NCBI GenBank assembly: GCA_001767855.1 | Contig: MEMF01000002.1 | Span: 266,001 to 330,000 of the forward strand | DNA: 64,000 nt | DNA from: Alphaproteobacteria bacterium RIFCSPHIGHO2_01_FULL_41_14 | GTDB lineage: Bacteria > Pseudomonadota > Alphaproteobacteria > UBA7879 > UBA5542 | Direction: 5' to 3' | In this document: in pieces, positions 1-8,073 of the stretch | Layout of the letters: each line of letters starts with the position of its first letter | How positions within the stretch are numbered: position 1 is the stretch's first letter | Position numbers and translations under genes: made by a program | The notes under the pieces: generated by a model | Seen by the model: the letters and a program-made list of their open reading frames with translations, nothing else | Databases searched by the model: none | What the model was told of the DNA's origin: nothing

Positions 1-474
1 GGGTGTTTGGGTGAAATGGAAGAGCAGATGAATGAGATCACAGCCTTCACGGCCTCCAGACTGCGCCCGGATCGCCCCATTCATTTATTGGGAGTTGGAA
101 CGGTTCGGCACATCTTTTCGGGGGTGCGACAGGGCATTGATACCTTTGATTGCGTGCATCCTACCCGGATCGCTCGCCATGGAGGGGCTTTGGTCAAGGG
201 GGCTCCGCGCGAGCATCTTCAAATCCGAAATGCGCAGTACAGAGAAGATGAAAATCCTCTGGAATCTGACTGTGCGTGCCCCACGTGCCAGGGGTATTCG
301 CGTTCCTACTTGCATCATCTTTTTAAAGCCAAAGAGATATTGGGGATGCAGCTTTTAACGGTGCATAATGTGCACTTTATGAACAATTTACTGAAAGACA
401 TCCGAAAAGGATTACAAGAAGGCACTTTTTCCCAAGTAGAAAATAAGTGGCTGAATAGAAAAAAATCGATATAA
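1..474 (+). CDS. tgt: Queuine tRNA-ribosyltransferase (Tgt), C-terminal part
   Basis: Tgt exchanges guanine-34 for a queuosine precursor in the anticodon of Asn, Asp, His and Tyr tRNAs. The gene is cut by the left window edge, and the reading frame is open from base 1. The visible residues include the stretch GIDTFDCVHPTR, whose Asp corresponds to the family's catalytic nucleophile. The zinc site is complete: CxCxxC (CACPTC) followed 26 residues later by a His in TVHN. The wording HPTRIARHG departs from the usual MPTRNARNG, so this is a somewhat divergent member. typA follows 63 bases downstream on the same strand. Confidence 0.9.
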   Translation, partial: GCLGEMEEQMNEITAFTASRLRPDRPIHLLGVGTVRHIFSGVRQGIDTFDCVHPTRIARHGGALVKGAPREHLQIRNAQYREDENPLESDCACPTCQGYSRSYLHHLFKAKEILGMQLLTVHNVHFMNNLLKDIRKGLQEGTFSQVENKWLNRKKSI

Positions 475-537
475 AGCAATCAAACTATAGAGATTTCATG
501 GTTTTTATGGTATAAACTCTATCTTTAGCTTTTTGGA

Positions 538-2373
538 ATGATGAGAATGACTGAAATTCGGAACTTGGCAATCATTGCCCACGTGGATCATGGTAAAACA
601 ACTCTTGTTGATGCCCTTCTGCACCAGAGTGGAACTTTCCGTGAGAATGAACGCGTGGAAGAGCGTGCCATGGACTCAAACGACTTGGAAAAAGAGCGAG
701 GGATTACCATTCTGGCCAAGTGTACCTCCATCAATTGGGGGGACAAACGCTTTAACATCGTGGATACACCTGGACATGCTGACTTTGGTGGTGAGGTAGA
801 GCGTATCCTAGACATGGTGGATGGGGTGATTTTATTGGTGGATGCGGCGGAAGGTCCCATGCCACAGACCAAGTTTGTGCTGACCAAGGCGCTCGCCCAA
901 GGGCTCCGTCCCATTGTGATCATTAACAAAATTGACCGTCCGGACGGGCGTCCGCAAGAAGTCTTGGACGAAGTGTTTGAGCTCTTCTTTTCATTGAATG
1001 CGACGGATGAACAATTAGATTTCCCCATTTTGTATGCCGCCTCTCGAGATGGCTGGGCGGCGCGGGATCTCAACGATCCTCGCACAGACATGAAGCCTCT
1101 TTTGGAAACCATTTACAGCCACATTCCCCCTCCCACCGTTGATAAAGAGGGACCCTTCAAAATGTTGGCCACCATTTTGGAATATGACAACTTTGTGGGG
1201 CGTATTCTGACGGGGAAAGTTTACAGCGGAAAACTTTCCGTGAACGATGCCGTCAAGGCGCTTTCTTCTGCGGGAGAGGCAAAAGAATCGGGTAAGGCCA
1301 CCAAACTCTATATGTTTAAAGGGTTGCAGCGTGTATCTATTGATTCCGTGGAAGCGGGGGACATTATTACGTTTGCAGGTCTTTCTGAGGCAACGGTGGG
1401 GGATACCCTCTGTGCGCCTTCAGTGACAGAGCCTTTAAAAACAATTCCCATTGATCCCCCGACTCTTGCCATGACTTTTTCCGTGAATGATTCACCGCTC
1501 GCGGGGCTCGAAGGCAAAAAGCTTACCTCTCGTATGATTCGAGATCGACTCATGCATGAAAATGAAATCAATGTTTCTATTCAGGTGAGCGAAACAGAAA
1601 GTAAAGAGGCATTGGACGTAGCTGGTCGGGGAGAACTTCAATTGGGTGTTCTCATTGAAACCATGCGCCGGGAAGGATTTGAATTGTCCATTAGCCGTCC
1701 GCGCGTTTTGTTTAAAAAAGATGAGCAAACGGGGGAACGGTTAGAACCTATGGAAGAAGCCCAAGTCGACGTGGATGAACCTTTTGTGGGCGTTGTTGTT
1801 GAAAAGATGGGTCTTCGAAAAGGAGAGATGATCAATATGACCACCATCGGGGGAGGGAAGGCGCGCTTGACGTTTATCGTTCCCACCCGTGGCTTGATTG
1901 GGTATCGAAATGAGTTTCTCACAGACACTCGGGGAACGGGCATCATGTGCCGGTCTTTCCATGGATATGCGCCTCATAAGGGAGAAATTAGCGGACGCCG
2001 TAATGGAGTTTTGCTCTCGACTGAAAAAGGAAAAACGGTGGCCTATGCTCTGTGGTTTATCGAAGAGCGGGGAACGTTATTTGTTTATCCCGGCACAGAC
2101 GTGTATCCCGGGATGATTATCGGAGAAAACTCGCGCCCAAACGATCTGGAAGTGAATCCGTTGAAAGGGAAAAAGCTGACAAACGTGCGGGCCTCTGGTA
2201 AAGATGATGCCATCAAGTTGACACCGCCCCGAGAAGTGACTTTAGAGCAGGCCATCGCCTATATTCAAAGCGATGAGCTTGTGGAAGTGACTCCTGAAAA
2301 TATCCGTCTGCGCAAAGTTTATTTAGATGCGAATGACAGAAAAAGAGCGGAGCGATCTAACACTTTTGAATAG
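538..2373 (+). CDS. typA: Ribosome-associated GTPase TypA/BipA
   Basis: TypA is a translational GTPase of the EF-G type that assists ribosome assembly and stress adaptation. At 611 residues it has the usual length. GTPase motifs are in order: AHVDHGKTT (about residues 14-22), the RGITI switch I, DTPGHADF, and NKID. EF-G-like domains and the TypA C-terminal domain follow (GTRGTGIM... region). Three in-frame ATGs occur at 538, 541 and 547. No strong ribosome site separates them, and the third, beginning MTEIRN, matches family N-termini well. The AmpG-like gene starts eight bases after the stop, so they probably share a transcript. Confidence 0.95.
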   Translation: MMRMTEIRNLAIIAHVDHGKTTLVDALLHQSGTFRENERVEERAMDSNDLEKERGITILAKCTSINWGDKRFNIVDTPGHADFGGEVERILDMVDGVILLVDAAEGPMPQTKFVLTKALAQGLRPIVIINKIDRPDGRPQEVLDEVFELFFSLNATDEQLDFPILYAASRDGWAARDLNDPRTDMKPLLETIYSHIPPPTVDKEGPFKMLATILEYDNFVGRILTGKVYSGKLSVNDAVKALSSAGEAKESGKATKLYMFKGLQRVSIDSVEAGDIITFAGLSEATVGDTLCAPSVTEPLKTIPIDPPTLAMTFSVNDSPLAGLEGKKLTSRMIRDRLMHENEINVSIQVSETESKEALDVAGRGELQLGVLIETMRREGFELSISRPRVLFKKDEQTGERLEPMEEAQVDVDEPFVGVVVEKMGLRKGEMINMTTIGGGKARLTFIVPTRGLIGYRNEFLTDTRGTGIMCRSFHGYAPHKGEISGRRNGVLLSTEKGKTVAYALWFIEERGTLFVYPGTDVYPGMIIGENSRPNDLEVNPLKGKKLTNVRASGKDDAIKLTPPREVTLEQAIAYIQSDELVEVTPENIRLRKVYLDANDRKRAERSNTFE

Positions 2374-2381
2374 GATCTTGG

Positions 2382-3656
2382 ATGATCTCGGCTTTCAAAA
2401 AAAAATATATTGATCCTTATTTCTCTCCCCGAGTTTTAAGTATTGGTTTTTTTGGCTTCCCATACGGGATGATGTTCTTCCTCATGGTTCTGACCCCACA
2501 GGTTTGGCTGAAAGAAATTGGGGTTGATAAAACGAACATCGGTCTCTTCGCGCTCGTCAGCTTTCCTTATGTATTTAAGTTTCTCTGGGCTCCTATGGTG
2601 GATGTGGTGAAGTTGCCCTTTTTGCATCGGTTGGGTCAACGGCGCAGTTGGCTCATTTTTGTGCATCTCTGTTTGATCGTCGGGTTAATCGCCATGGGGT
2701 TTTCTGATCCAAGGCCCGACCATTTAATTCCCATTGGCATCATTGCCTTGGTTCTTTCTTTTTTGGCGGCGACCCAGGATATTATTGTGGATGCTTATCG
2801 CATTGAGATCTTGAATAAAGATCAATCCATTCCGGGGGTCAGCCTGTTGATTTTTGGGTATCGGTTAGGGTCTCTCACCGCTAAAGCTGGCCCTTTGTAT
2901 TTGGCTCATTACTTCAATTGGACAGTGGCATATATTGTTATGGCGCTTCTCGTCGGCATTGGGATCATCGCGACGTTATTCAATCCCGAGCCCGTGCATA
3001 CGAACAAAAAAAGGACGTTATCCACCACCATCATCGAACCCTTTTACGAGATTATTCGACGTTCTTCCTTTTGGCCAGCCATGATTGCTTTTGTGATTTT
3101 GTACCGTCTGAGTGACGCCATGATTCATAATATGGCCTCTACCTTTTATCTGGAAATCGGGTTTTCCAAGACAGATATAGCTTCTGTCATGAACGTCTTT
3201 GGAGTTTGTGCCACCATTGTGGGAGGATTCCTAGGAGCCGCCGTTGTAAAACGATTCCATATTTACAAAGGATTGTTTTTTTGCGGTGTGTTTCATGCCC
3301 TCTCGAACCTCATGTTTGTTTTGCTGGCCTATACCGGCAATGATCTACCCACTTTCTATCTGTCTGTGGCGGTTGAGAACATCACAGGCGGGATGAGCAC
3401 GGCAGCTTTCTTTGTGTATTTATCTCGGGTGTGTCACTTAAATTCAGCCGCCACTCAGTTTGCGCTTTTAACGTCTCTCTGGTCTCTTTCAACACCCCTG
3501 GCGAGCTTAAGTGGATGGATCGTGGACCAGCTTTCCGGGCATTGGATCGCCTTTTTCTTGCTGACGGTTGTGGCGGCAGTGCCAGGCATTGTGCTGATTC
3601 GGTTGTTGCCTAAGTATGCCTTGGGGAACGAAGGCGCCATTGACCCGGTGACATGA
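2382..3656 (+). CDS. ampG: AmpG-like major facilitator permease
   Basis: This is a 424-residue polytopic inner-membrane protein with about 12 hydrophobic segments. AmpG-family landmarks are clear: the FGFPYGM turn near residue 24, TNIGLFALVSFPYVFKFLWAP (about 50-70), a GQRRSW loop, and ATQDIIVDAYRIE (about 130-142). AmpG permeases import GlcNAc-anhydromuramyl peptides for murein recycling. In Rickettsiales-like bacteria the family is often expanded, and substrates of individual copies are uncertain, so the muropeptide substrate is inferred. It lies close behind typA, and a terminator-like hairpin follows the stop. Confidence 0.8.
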   Translation: MISAFKKKYIDPYFSPRVLSIGFFGFPYGMMFFLMVLTPQVWLKEIGVDKTNIGLFALVSFPYVFKFLWAPMVDVVKLPFLHRLGQRRSWLIFVHLCLIVGLIAMGFSDPRPDHLIPIGIIALVLSFLAATQDIIVDAYRIEILNKDQSIPGVSLLIFGYRLGSLTAKAGPLYLAHYFNWTVAYIVMALLVGIGIIATLFNPEPVHTNKKRTLSTTIIEPFYEIIRRSSFWPAMIAFVILYRLSDAMIHNMASTFYLEIGFSKTDIASVMNVFGVCATIVGGFLGAAVVKRFHIYKGLFFCGVFHALSNLMFVLLAYTGNDLPTFYLSVAVENITGGMSTAAFFVYLSRVCHLNSAATQFALLTSLWSLSTPLASLSGWIVDQLSGHWIAFFLLTVVAAVPGIVLIRLLPKYALGNEGAIDPVT

Positions 3657-3660
3657 ATTT

Positions 3661-3705
3661 TCTCCACAGTTCATCCTCTTCGTCTCTCTCTGTGGGGATT
3701 TTTTT
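3661..3705 (+). terminator. Probable Rho-independent terminator after the ampG-like gene
   Basis: TCTCCACAG (3661-3669) can pair with CTGTGGGGA (3690-3698), a nine-base stem with one G-T wobble and a long loop of about 20 bases. Seven T residues follow immediately (3699-3705). The position just after the ampG-like stop fits a transcript end. The large loop lowers certainty. Confidence 0.5.
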
Positions 3706-3756
3706 GAAGACGATAGAAGATTCAGCTGATACCATATTAATGGAGGAGGACTAGGG

Positions 3757-4419
3757 ATGATGCGGATACTTTTTTTCTTCTTTTTTTGGGGCCTCTGGGG
3801 CACGAGCGGGGCGGCTTCTGTTGACAGAGGAGATATAGAACCGGCGCCCCCTCTTGAAAAACATCTGTCACCGAGTATTGGAACGATAACAGCCGGGTAT
3901 GACCGTGTCTTTGAAAAGCCCAATGCGTGGAGCGAAGCATTTTTGGGCCATATAAAATTGGAGGATTTCCAGCGCTATCTTTCCACCCCTCAGGAGGAGG
4001 GACAGGAAGAAAAGAAACACCCCAGGTTGGGCCAGTTTTATCAGTCACGCGTTGACGCGTACAATAAATGTGTCAGAGCGCTGAACAAGCTAACGCTGGC
4101 TCAGCAACAATTCTGGGGTCAGCAGGCTGACCTTTTTACGGATCCTTTTCTGTTTGTGCGCGCCCAGCGTATTCCTAAGATCCCCGCGAAGAGGTTAAAG
4201 GAGATGACCAGGTTAACTGACCTAAAAGAAGGTGAGGAAAAACATTTATTTTCCATCTTTTTGTATATAGGGCAGGCAAGAAAAGAAAAACTGGAGACGA
4301 TTAATCTTAGTTTTACGTCCAGCAGAGCAGAGCTGTCTGAGAGAGAACGCTTCATCAAGGGAGAGGCAGAAGAACCGACCCCAAGCTGCTGGCCTTGTTG
4401 GAAAAGAGGGGCGGCATAG
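3757..4419 (+). CDS. Secreted protein of unknown function
   Basis: The family is not recognised. The protein has 220 residues. An N-terminal signal peptide (hydrophobic, Phe-rich core, cleavage likely after GTSGAA near residue 20) indicates export. The rest is polar and probably helical, and it ends with a CWPCW motif whose CxxC could form a disulfide. A strong ribosome site (GGAGGAGGA, 3742-3750) stands before the paired ATGs at 3757 and 3760. The signal-peptide codons contain two runs of seven T (3770-3776 and 3781-3787), which are slippage-prone. It is flanked by a terminator upstream and the opposite-strand Fic gene downstream. Confidence 0.7.
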   Translation: MMRILFFFFFWGLWGTSGAASVDRGDIEPAPPLEKHLSPSIGTITAGYDRVFEKPNAWSEAFLGHIKLEDFQRYLSTPQEEGQEEKKHPRLGQFYQSRVDAYNKCVRALNKLTLAQQQFWGQQADLFTDPFLFVRAQRIPKIPAKRLKEMTRLTDLKEGEEKHLFSIFLYIGQARKEKLETINLSFTSSRAELSERERFIKGEAEEPTPSCWPCWKRGAA

Positions 4420-4519
4420 GTGCCGGGCGTTCTGGACATAAAACTCCGTCGTGTTTTTTACTTAAGGGGCTGAAGTAGGGAAGACCTAAAAATAGGTGTC
4501 TCTGGAAAAGCACCTACCC

Positions 4520-5614
4520 TTAAGAAAGAATATAACTTGTACTGCGGCCTCCTTGAGGATTCTGTTGTAAAATATCGTAGGCAAGCAAATCTTTGATGTC
4601 TCTGAGGGCTGTATCCTGAGAACATTTTGTAATCTTTGCGTACTTGCCTGTTGTTAAATGTCCCTCGAAAGATCTAAGCATCAGATTGAGAATTTTAATT
4701 TGTCGCTCATTTAGAGGATGCTTTTCTGCTTTTTTCCAAAAACGGCTTTTCTGTAGCGTAGACTCAAGAAGAATTTCTGAACCCTTTATAGCGTTCTGCA
4801 GACATTCTATAAACCAGAGTAGCCATTCCGTAATATCTAAATCGCCTTTCTGTCCCCACTCGAGCTTGTCATAATAGAGGGAACGTTCTTTTTCGATCCA
4901 GAACGACATACTATAAAATCGATCGATGGATTGATCGGAACGGGTAAGAAGCAGATCTGTCAGAGCCCGTCCGATTCGTCCATTCCCATCCTCAAAAGGG
5001 TGGATGGTGACAAACCAAAAATGGGCAATCCCTGCTTTTAAAACAAGATCAATTGAAGATTCCTCATTAAACCACGAAAGAAACAAAGCCATCTCTTTCT
5101 CAAGTTTTTGGGCTTCTGGCGCCTCAAAGTGGACCCGCTCCCGTCCCATTGGACCAGACACAACTTGCATAGGACCTTCTTGCTCTGTGCGCCATGTCGC
5201 TACTTTTATCTGTTTCATCCCACTTCTGCCGGTGGGAAACAAAAGAGCATGCCATCCAAAAAGGCGATCTTTTGTGAGGGGCTTACCATAATTGCGAGTT
5301 GCATCAAGCAGCATATCCACCACCCCATCAATGTGTCGATCTTGAGGGAAAATGGAAACCGTATCAATACCAAGTTTTTTGGCAAGAGATGACCGAACAG
5401 CTTTTGGATCTAGTATCTCTCCTTCAATGGAGCTTGTTTTCACGACATCAGCGGTTAAAATTTCGAGACTTGCTTCCTGACGCGTATTAAATCCTAACTC
5501 TCCCATTTTTCCTAAAAGATGCCCTTGTAAATATCTCACCTGAGCCAATCTAGGATTTACTTTTTCTTCCTGCCATTTAAAGTGAGGCCATTCTAGTCTT
5601 TCATGAATAAACAT
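4520..5614 (-). CDS. Fic-domain protein with DUF4172 N-terminus and winged-helix C-terminus
   Basis: Fic enzymes usually transfer AMP from ATP to Ser, Thr or Tyr of target proteins. The active-site motif HPFEDGNGRIGR is intact at about residues 205-216. An inhibitory helix motif of the S/TxxxE(G/N) type (TSSIEG, 60-65) lies N-terminal to the Fic core, as in class II Fic proteins such as SoFic. The N-terminal about 80 residues resemble DUF4172. The C-terminal about 70 residues look like a winged helix (LNERQIKILNLML...), suggesting DNA binding and autoregulation. The leader carries repeated CCGCA sites. The target is unknown. Confidence 0.85.
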   Translation of the reverse strand: MFIHERLEWPHFKWQEEKVNPRLAQVRYLQGHLLGKMGELGFNTRQEASLEILTADVVKTSSIEGEILDPKAVRSSLAKKLGIDTVSIFPQDRHIDGVVDMLLDATRNYGKPLTKDRLFGWHALLFPTGRSGMKQIKVATWRTEQEGPMQVVSGPMGRERVHFEAPEAQKLEKEMALFLSWFNEESSIDLVLKAGIAHFWFVTIHPFEDGNGRIGRALTDLLLTRSDQSIDRFYSMSFWIEKERSLYYDKLEWGQKGDLDITEWLLWFIECLQNAIKGSEILLESTLQKSRFWKKAEKHPLNERQIKILNLMLRSFEGHLTTGKYAKITKCSQDTALRDIKDLLAYDILQQNPQGGRSTSYILS

Positions 5615-5616
5615 TC

Positions 5617-5696
5617 TATTCTCCGCAAGTTATAAGGAGATTATATTACTTAATCACCGCAAATACAATTAAATACCGCATAATATGCGGAGAATA
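5617..5696. promoter_or_regulatory. Operator-like repeats upstream of the fic gene
   Basis: The fic leader holds CCGCA at 5623-5627, 5657-5661 and 5676-5680, plus the inverted form TGCGG at 5686-5690. The last two make a palindrome CCGCA-TAATA-TGCGG. The 11-mer TATTCTCCGCA (5617-5627) recurs inverted at 5686-5696. The gene-proximal copy overlaps the likely ribosome site (GCGGAGAATA on the minus strand), so a bound protein could block both transcription and translation. Autoregulation by the Fic protein's winged helix is an inference. Confidence 0.5.
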
Positions 5697-5859
5697 AATT
5701 ATCGTGACAATCGAGTCCTTGCAGTCCCTGTTTCTTTATGGAGACAGATCCTTGCTTTTTCGGGTTTTTGTTGTTCAATTTCCTTTCTAAAAGAGAAGAT
5801 CAGCGTTAATTGACATCTATAGAATGTTTTGTTCTAATAAGAGGGAACAGGGAAAAATC

Positions 5860-6954
5860 ATGACCAACAGCCGTATTTTAAGCTTAATAATCCTTTGTGG
5901 ATCCTATCTCACATATGCAGGGTTTACACCCTATTATCCTGGGTATGGGAATTTGGCCCCATCGTATTCCTATCAGCAGCCTTCCTATTATGGCGGGGGA
6001 TACCAACAGCCTGGGTATGGAGGATACCAACAGCCTGGGTATGGAGGATACCAACAATCCCCCTATGGCGGAGGGGGTTATCCGCAACGGTTTGGGGCAT
6101 CACCTCTGCAGAGACTTTCCCAGGGGCAATGGTCCGGCGGGGGCTCTGGGGGCTCTATTTTTGACTGTTCGGCTAATAGCTGTGGCACCTTGAAAGGCTT
6201 CAAAAAATGTTTGGGGAGCCAGAAAAGCGCGTATCGGTATTTTATTTTCCATCCCGAGGCGCTCGAGTCCCGTCAGGCCAGAACCCGGCTTCGCACGTTT
6301 ATTAATGATCACCCCAAATGCTATACCCAGTTTTGTAATCGGGTTTGTTCCACCGTTCCTGAGCAGTTTCTAGGGGCGGCGAGAAAGAGGCCGCAGAAAG
6401 CCAACTGGCTGAGACGGCAGGCGGATTGGGCACGGCAAAATAAGGCGTGGCGCACGCGGGAAGCCCACACAAGATTCAGAACGAGGATCAGAATAGAAGA
6501 TCTGTGTAAAAGGCAGGATAACCGCGGCAAAGAGATTCGCCTCTGGTGCAGTGAATGCGCGGACTATTTAAAAGGTGACCGTGAAATGATTGACGCTTGT
6601 CGGGCAGAGATTACTTATAATATATCGCCTGTAATAAGATTCCGAAAGAGGGGTCAACAAGGGCAGGTTCAACATGTGGTAGCGCAAGAAGAAATAACTA
6701 TCGGTGGGGGAGACGCCCCTCAAATGCAAGGGCAAAGACAGCAAAAGACCCAGATAAAAACAGTGGAGCAAAGACAGCAGCAGGGGACTGTCGTAGAAAA
6801 AGAAGCCGGTCCTGGTGGTGTAGTCATGAGCAGTACGTCATCCCAGCGGTCTGAGTCCAGTCAAGGGTCTGAGCAGAGCTCGGATCGCTGGGATGACGAT
6901 GAGTCTTCAGACGATGATTCTGGAGAGGAGTTTTCAAGCGCATCCTCAGACTAA
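5860..6954 (+). CDS. Secreted repeat-containing, Cys-rich protein of unknown function
   Basis: The family is not recognised. The start at 5860 gives MTNSRILSLIILCGSYLTYA, a good signal peptide, with AGAGGGAACAGGG upstream. A frame extension to ATG 5824 is less likely. Segments in order are a Gly/Tyr/Gln-rich stretch with three GYQQPGYG-type repeats (about residues 48-75), a basic region with about ten Cys (CSANSCGTLKGFKKC onward), a Gln-rich segment, and a very acidic Ser/Asp tail (SSDDDSGEEF...). The architecture suggests an exported, partly disordered surface or effector-like protein. The gene converges with the minus-strand gene at 6981. Confidence 0.65.
   Translation: MTNSRILSLIILCGSYLTYAGFTPYYPGYGNLAPSYSYQQPSYYGGGYQQPGYGGYQQPGYGGYQQSPYGGGGYPQRFGASPLQRLSQGQWSGGGSGGSIFDCSANSCGTLKGFKKCLGSQKSAYRYFIFHPEALESRQARTRLRTFINDHPKCYTQFCNRVCSTVPEQFLGAARKRPQKANWLRRQADWARQNKAWRTREAHTRFRTRIRIEDLCKRQDNRGKEIRLWCSECADYLKGDREMIDACRAEITYNISPVIRFRKRGQQGQVQHVVAQEEITIGGGDAPQMQGQRQQKTQIKTVEQRQQQGTVVEKEAGPGGVVMSSTSSQRSESSQGSEQSSDRWDDDESSDDDSGEEFSSASSD
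6001..6072 (+). repeat. Three tandem 24-bp units inside the Gly/Tyr/Gln-rich protein gene
   Basis: Units at 6001-6024 and 6025-6048 are identical and encode YQQPGYGG. A third diverged unit follows at 6049-6072 (YQQSPYGG). Because the unit length is a multiple of three, copy-number change would lengthen the protein without a frameshift. Confidence 0.85.
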
Positions 6955-6980
6955 CAGCAGCCGAAGAAGATAGATCGTTT

Positions 6981-7787
6981 CTACCATCTCTTTTTAACTT
7001 GAGCCAAGGTCATGTGCTCGTTTCTGATTCTTTCCATAACACGAGGGTTCCCTTTGGGGTCAATACGTCGTCCCAACAGATAGACTTCTATGTCTAGTTG
7101 GGCACATTTGGCTCGGCTGATCTCATTTTCTCTTTCGCCCTTTACAACTTGTTGGGCATACGGATAATCTAAAACGCCTTTTCTAACAGCTTCCATGGCA
7201 AGTGGTTTTGTCTTGGCATCATTCCATCCCCCTGGTTGCTCCGTATCTCTCTTTAGAATTCCCAACGCTTGATTAATAATCTGGTCTCGTTTAAGGGCTT
7301 CTTCCACAATCTTAGTGCCGAAAGGTTTGTTGTTTTGGATACGGTCAACCATGGTCCAGTTAAAGTCATCCCACTTGTCTGTGCTACACCAGGCAACCGG
7401 GTTATGGGAGGCTGATTCTAAGCGCTGCGCAAATGCCTTGACTATGGAGAGGTTCTCTTGGTGCTGTCTTTTTTCTTCTCTCTCGGCTTGCTCACGATCT
7501 TGTTTCGCTTGACGTTGACGGGCGGCGTCCTCTCTGTCGGTTTGCTCACGAGCGCGTTGCTCTCTTTCTTGCTTGGCTGTCTTAGCCGCTTGAGCTTTAT
7601 CAAACGCCAAGCGGTCTTCTTCTATCTTGGCCTGACGATTCATGGCTCTCGCTTGATCATTCATCGCACGAAGGGAGAGACGGGCCATCCGGTCTTCATA
7701 ATCATCATATCCATATCCCCCGGTGGCAGCCTCACTGAGCCCTTGGGACAAGACGATCCCCAGGGTGATTAAAATACTTTTTTTCAT
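6981..7787 (-). CDS. Secreted coiled-coil protein of unknown function
   Basis: The family is not recognised. The start at 7787 (MKKSILITLGIVLSQGLSEA) gives a clear signal peptide and has AAGGAG eight bases upstream. An upstream in-frame start at 7823 is unlikely. Residues of about 35-110 are strongly charged with Ala/Arg/Glu/Gln heptads (REQRAREQTDRED...), a probable coiled coil. The C-terminal half is globular with several Trp and two Cys. A good promoter (7845-7873) precedes it. The upstream region is partly duplicated at 9413-9468. Confidence 0.7.
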   Translation of the reverse strand: MKKSILITLGIVLSQGLSEAATGGYGYDDYEDRMARLSLRAMNDQARAMNRQAKIEEDRLAFDKAQAAKTAKQEREQRAREQTDREDAARQRQAKQDREQAEREEKRQHQENLSIVKAFAQRLESASHNPVAWCSTDKWDDFNWTMVDRIQNNKPFGTKIVEEALKRDQIINQALGILKRDTEQPGGWNDAKTKPLAMEAVRKGVLDYPYAQQVVKGERENEISRAKCAQLDIEVYLLGRRIDPKGNPRVMERIRNEHMTLAQVKKRW

Positions 7788-7824
7788 ACCGAAACTCCTT
7801 GTATTCATTGCAGTAACGTACACT

Positions 7825-7880
7825 ATTGAAACGTCTGCCCCTTTTATATAATTAAAGCAAGTAGAAAATTCAAGGAATTG
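7825..7880. repeat. Left copy of a 56-bp direct repeat
   Basis: The 56 bases match 9413-9468 without gaps at 49 positions, counted by eye, in the same orientation. This copy contains the working promoter of the minus-strand gene at 7787. The two copies flank the secreted-protein gene at 8070-9215. Confidence 0.8.
7845..7873 (-). promoter_or_regulatory. Promoter of the coiled-coil secreted protein gene
   Basis: On the minus strand TTGAAT (7868-7873) and TATATA (7845-7850) are separated by 17 bases, a near-consensus sigma-70 promoter. Transcription would begin near 7838, leaving a leader of about 50 bases. The sequence around the -35 box is shared with 9446-9462 and 62658-62674. Confidence 0.6.
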
Positions 7881-8043
7881 TGTATAAAAATGAGAAAAGA
7901 ATACCAGGGGCGGTAATCCCCCATACCGAGTTCTTCTTTAGAAAATCATTCAGACTCAATCTATACAAAAGGACATAGTATTCTAAAAACCATTTGATAT
8001 ATCTTAATAAATAGACTTGAAATTTTTTTTGAAAGGAGATAGT

Positions 8044-8073
8044 GTGCTCATGGTTGAGCAGAGGACATTATGA
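8044..8073 (+). other. Possible leader mini-ORF overlapping the next start codon
   Basis: A nine-codon frame (GTG at 8044, ATG at 8050) ends with TGA at 8071-8073, overlapping the ATG of the main gene at 8070. A strong AAAGGAG (8032-8038) lies upstream of the mini-ORF, while the main gene has its own AGAGGA (8060-8065). The segment can also fold as GCTCA-TGGT-TGAGC. Translational coupling is possible but unproven. Confidence 0.3.

Noticed and set aside
475..537. Promoter between tgt and typA
   Set aside because: A TATAAA is present but no -35 at a fitting distance, so it was not listed.
588..1112. Long minus-strand open frame opposite typA
   Set aside because: It is antisense to a fully conserved gene, has low-complexity Ser/Arg composition and no ribosome site.
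4420..4519. Possible terminator or gene between the secreted gene and fic
   Set aside because: No stable hairpin with a T run and no open frame with a start site are visible.
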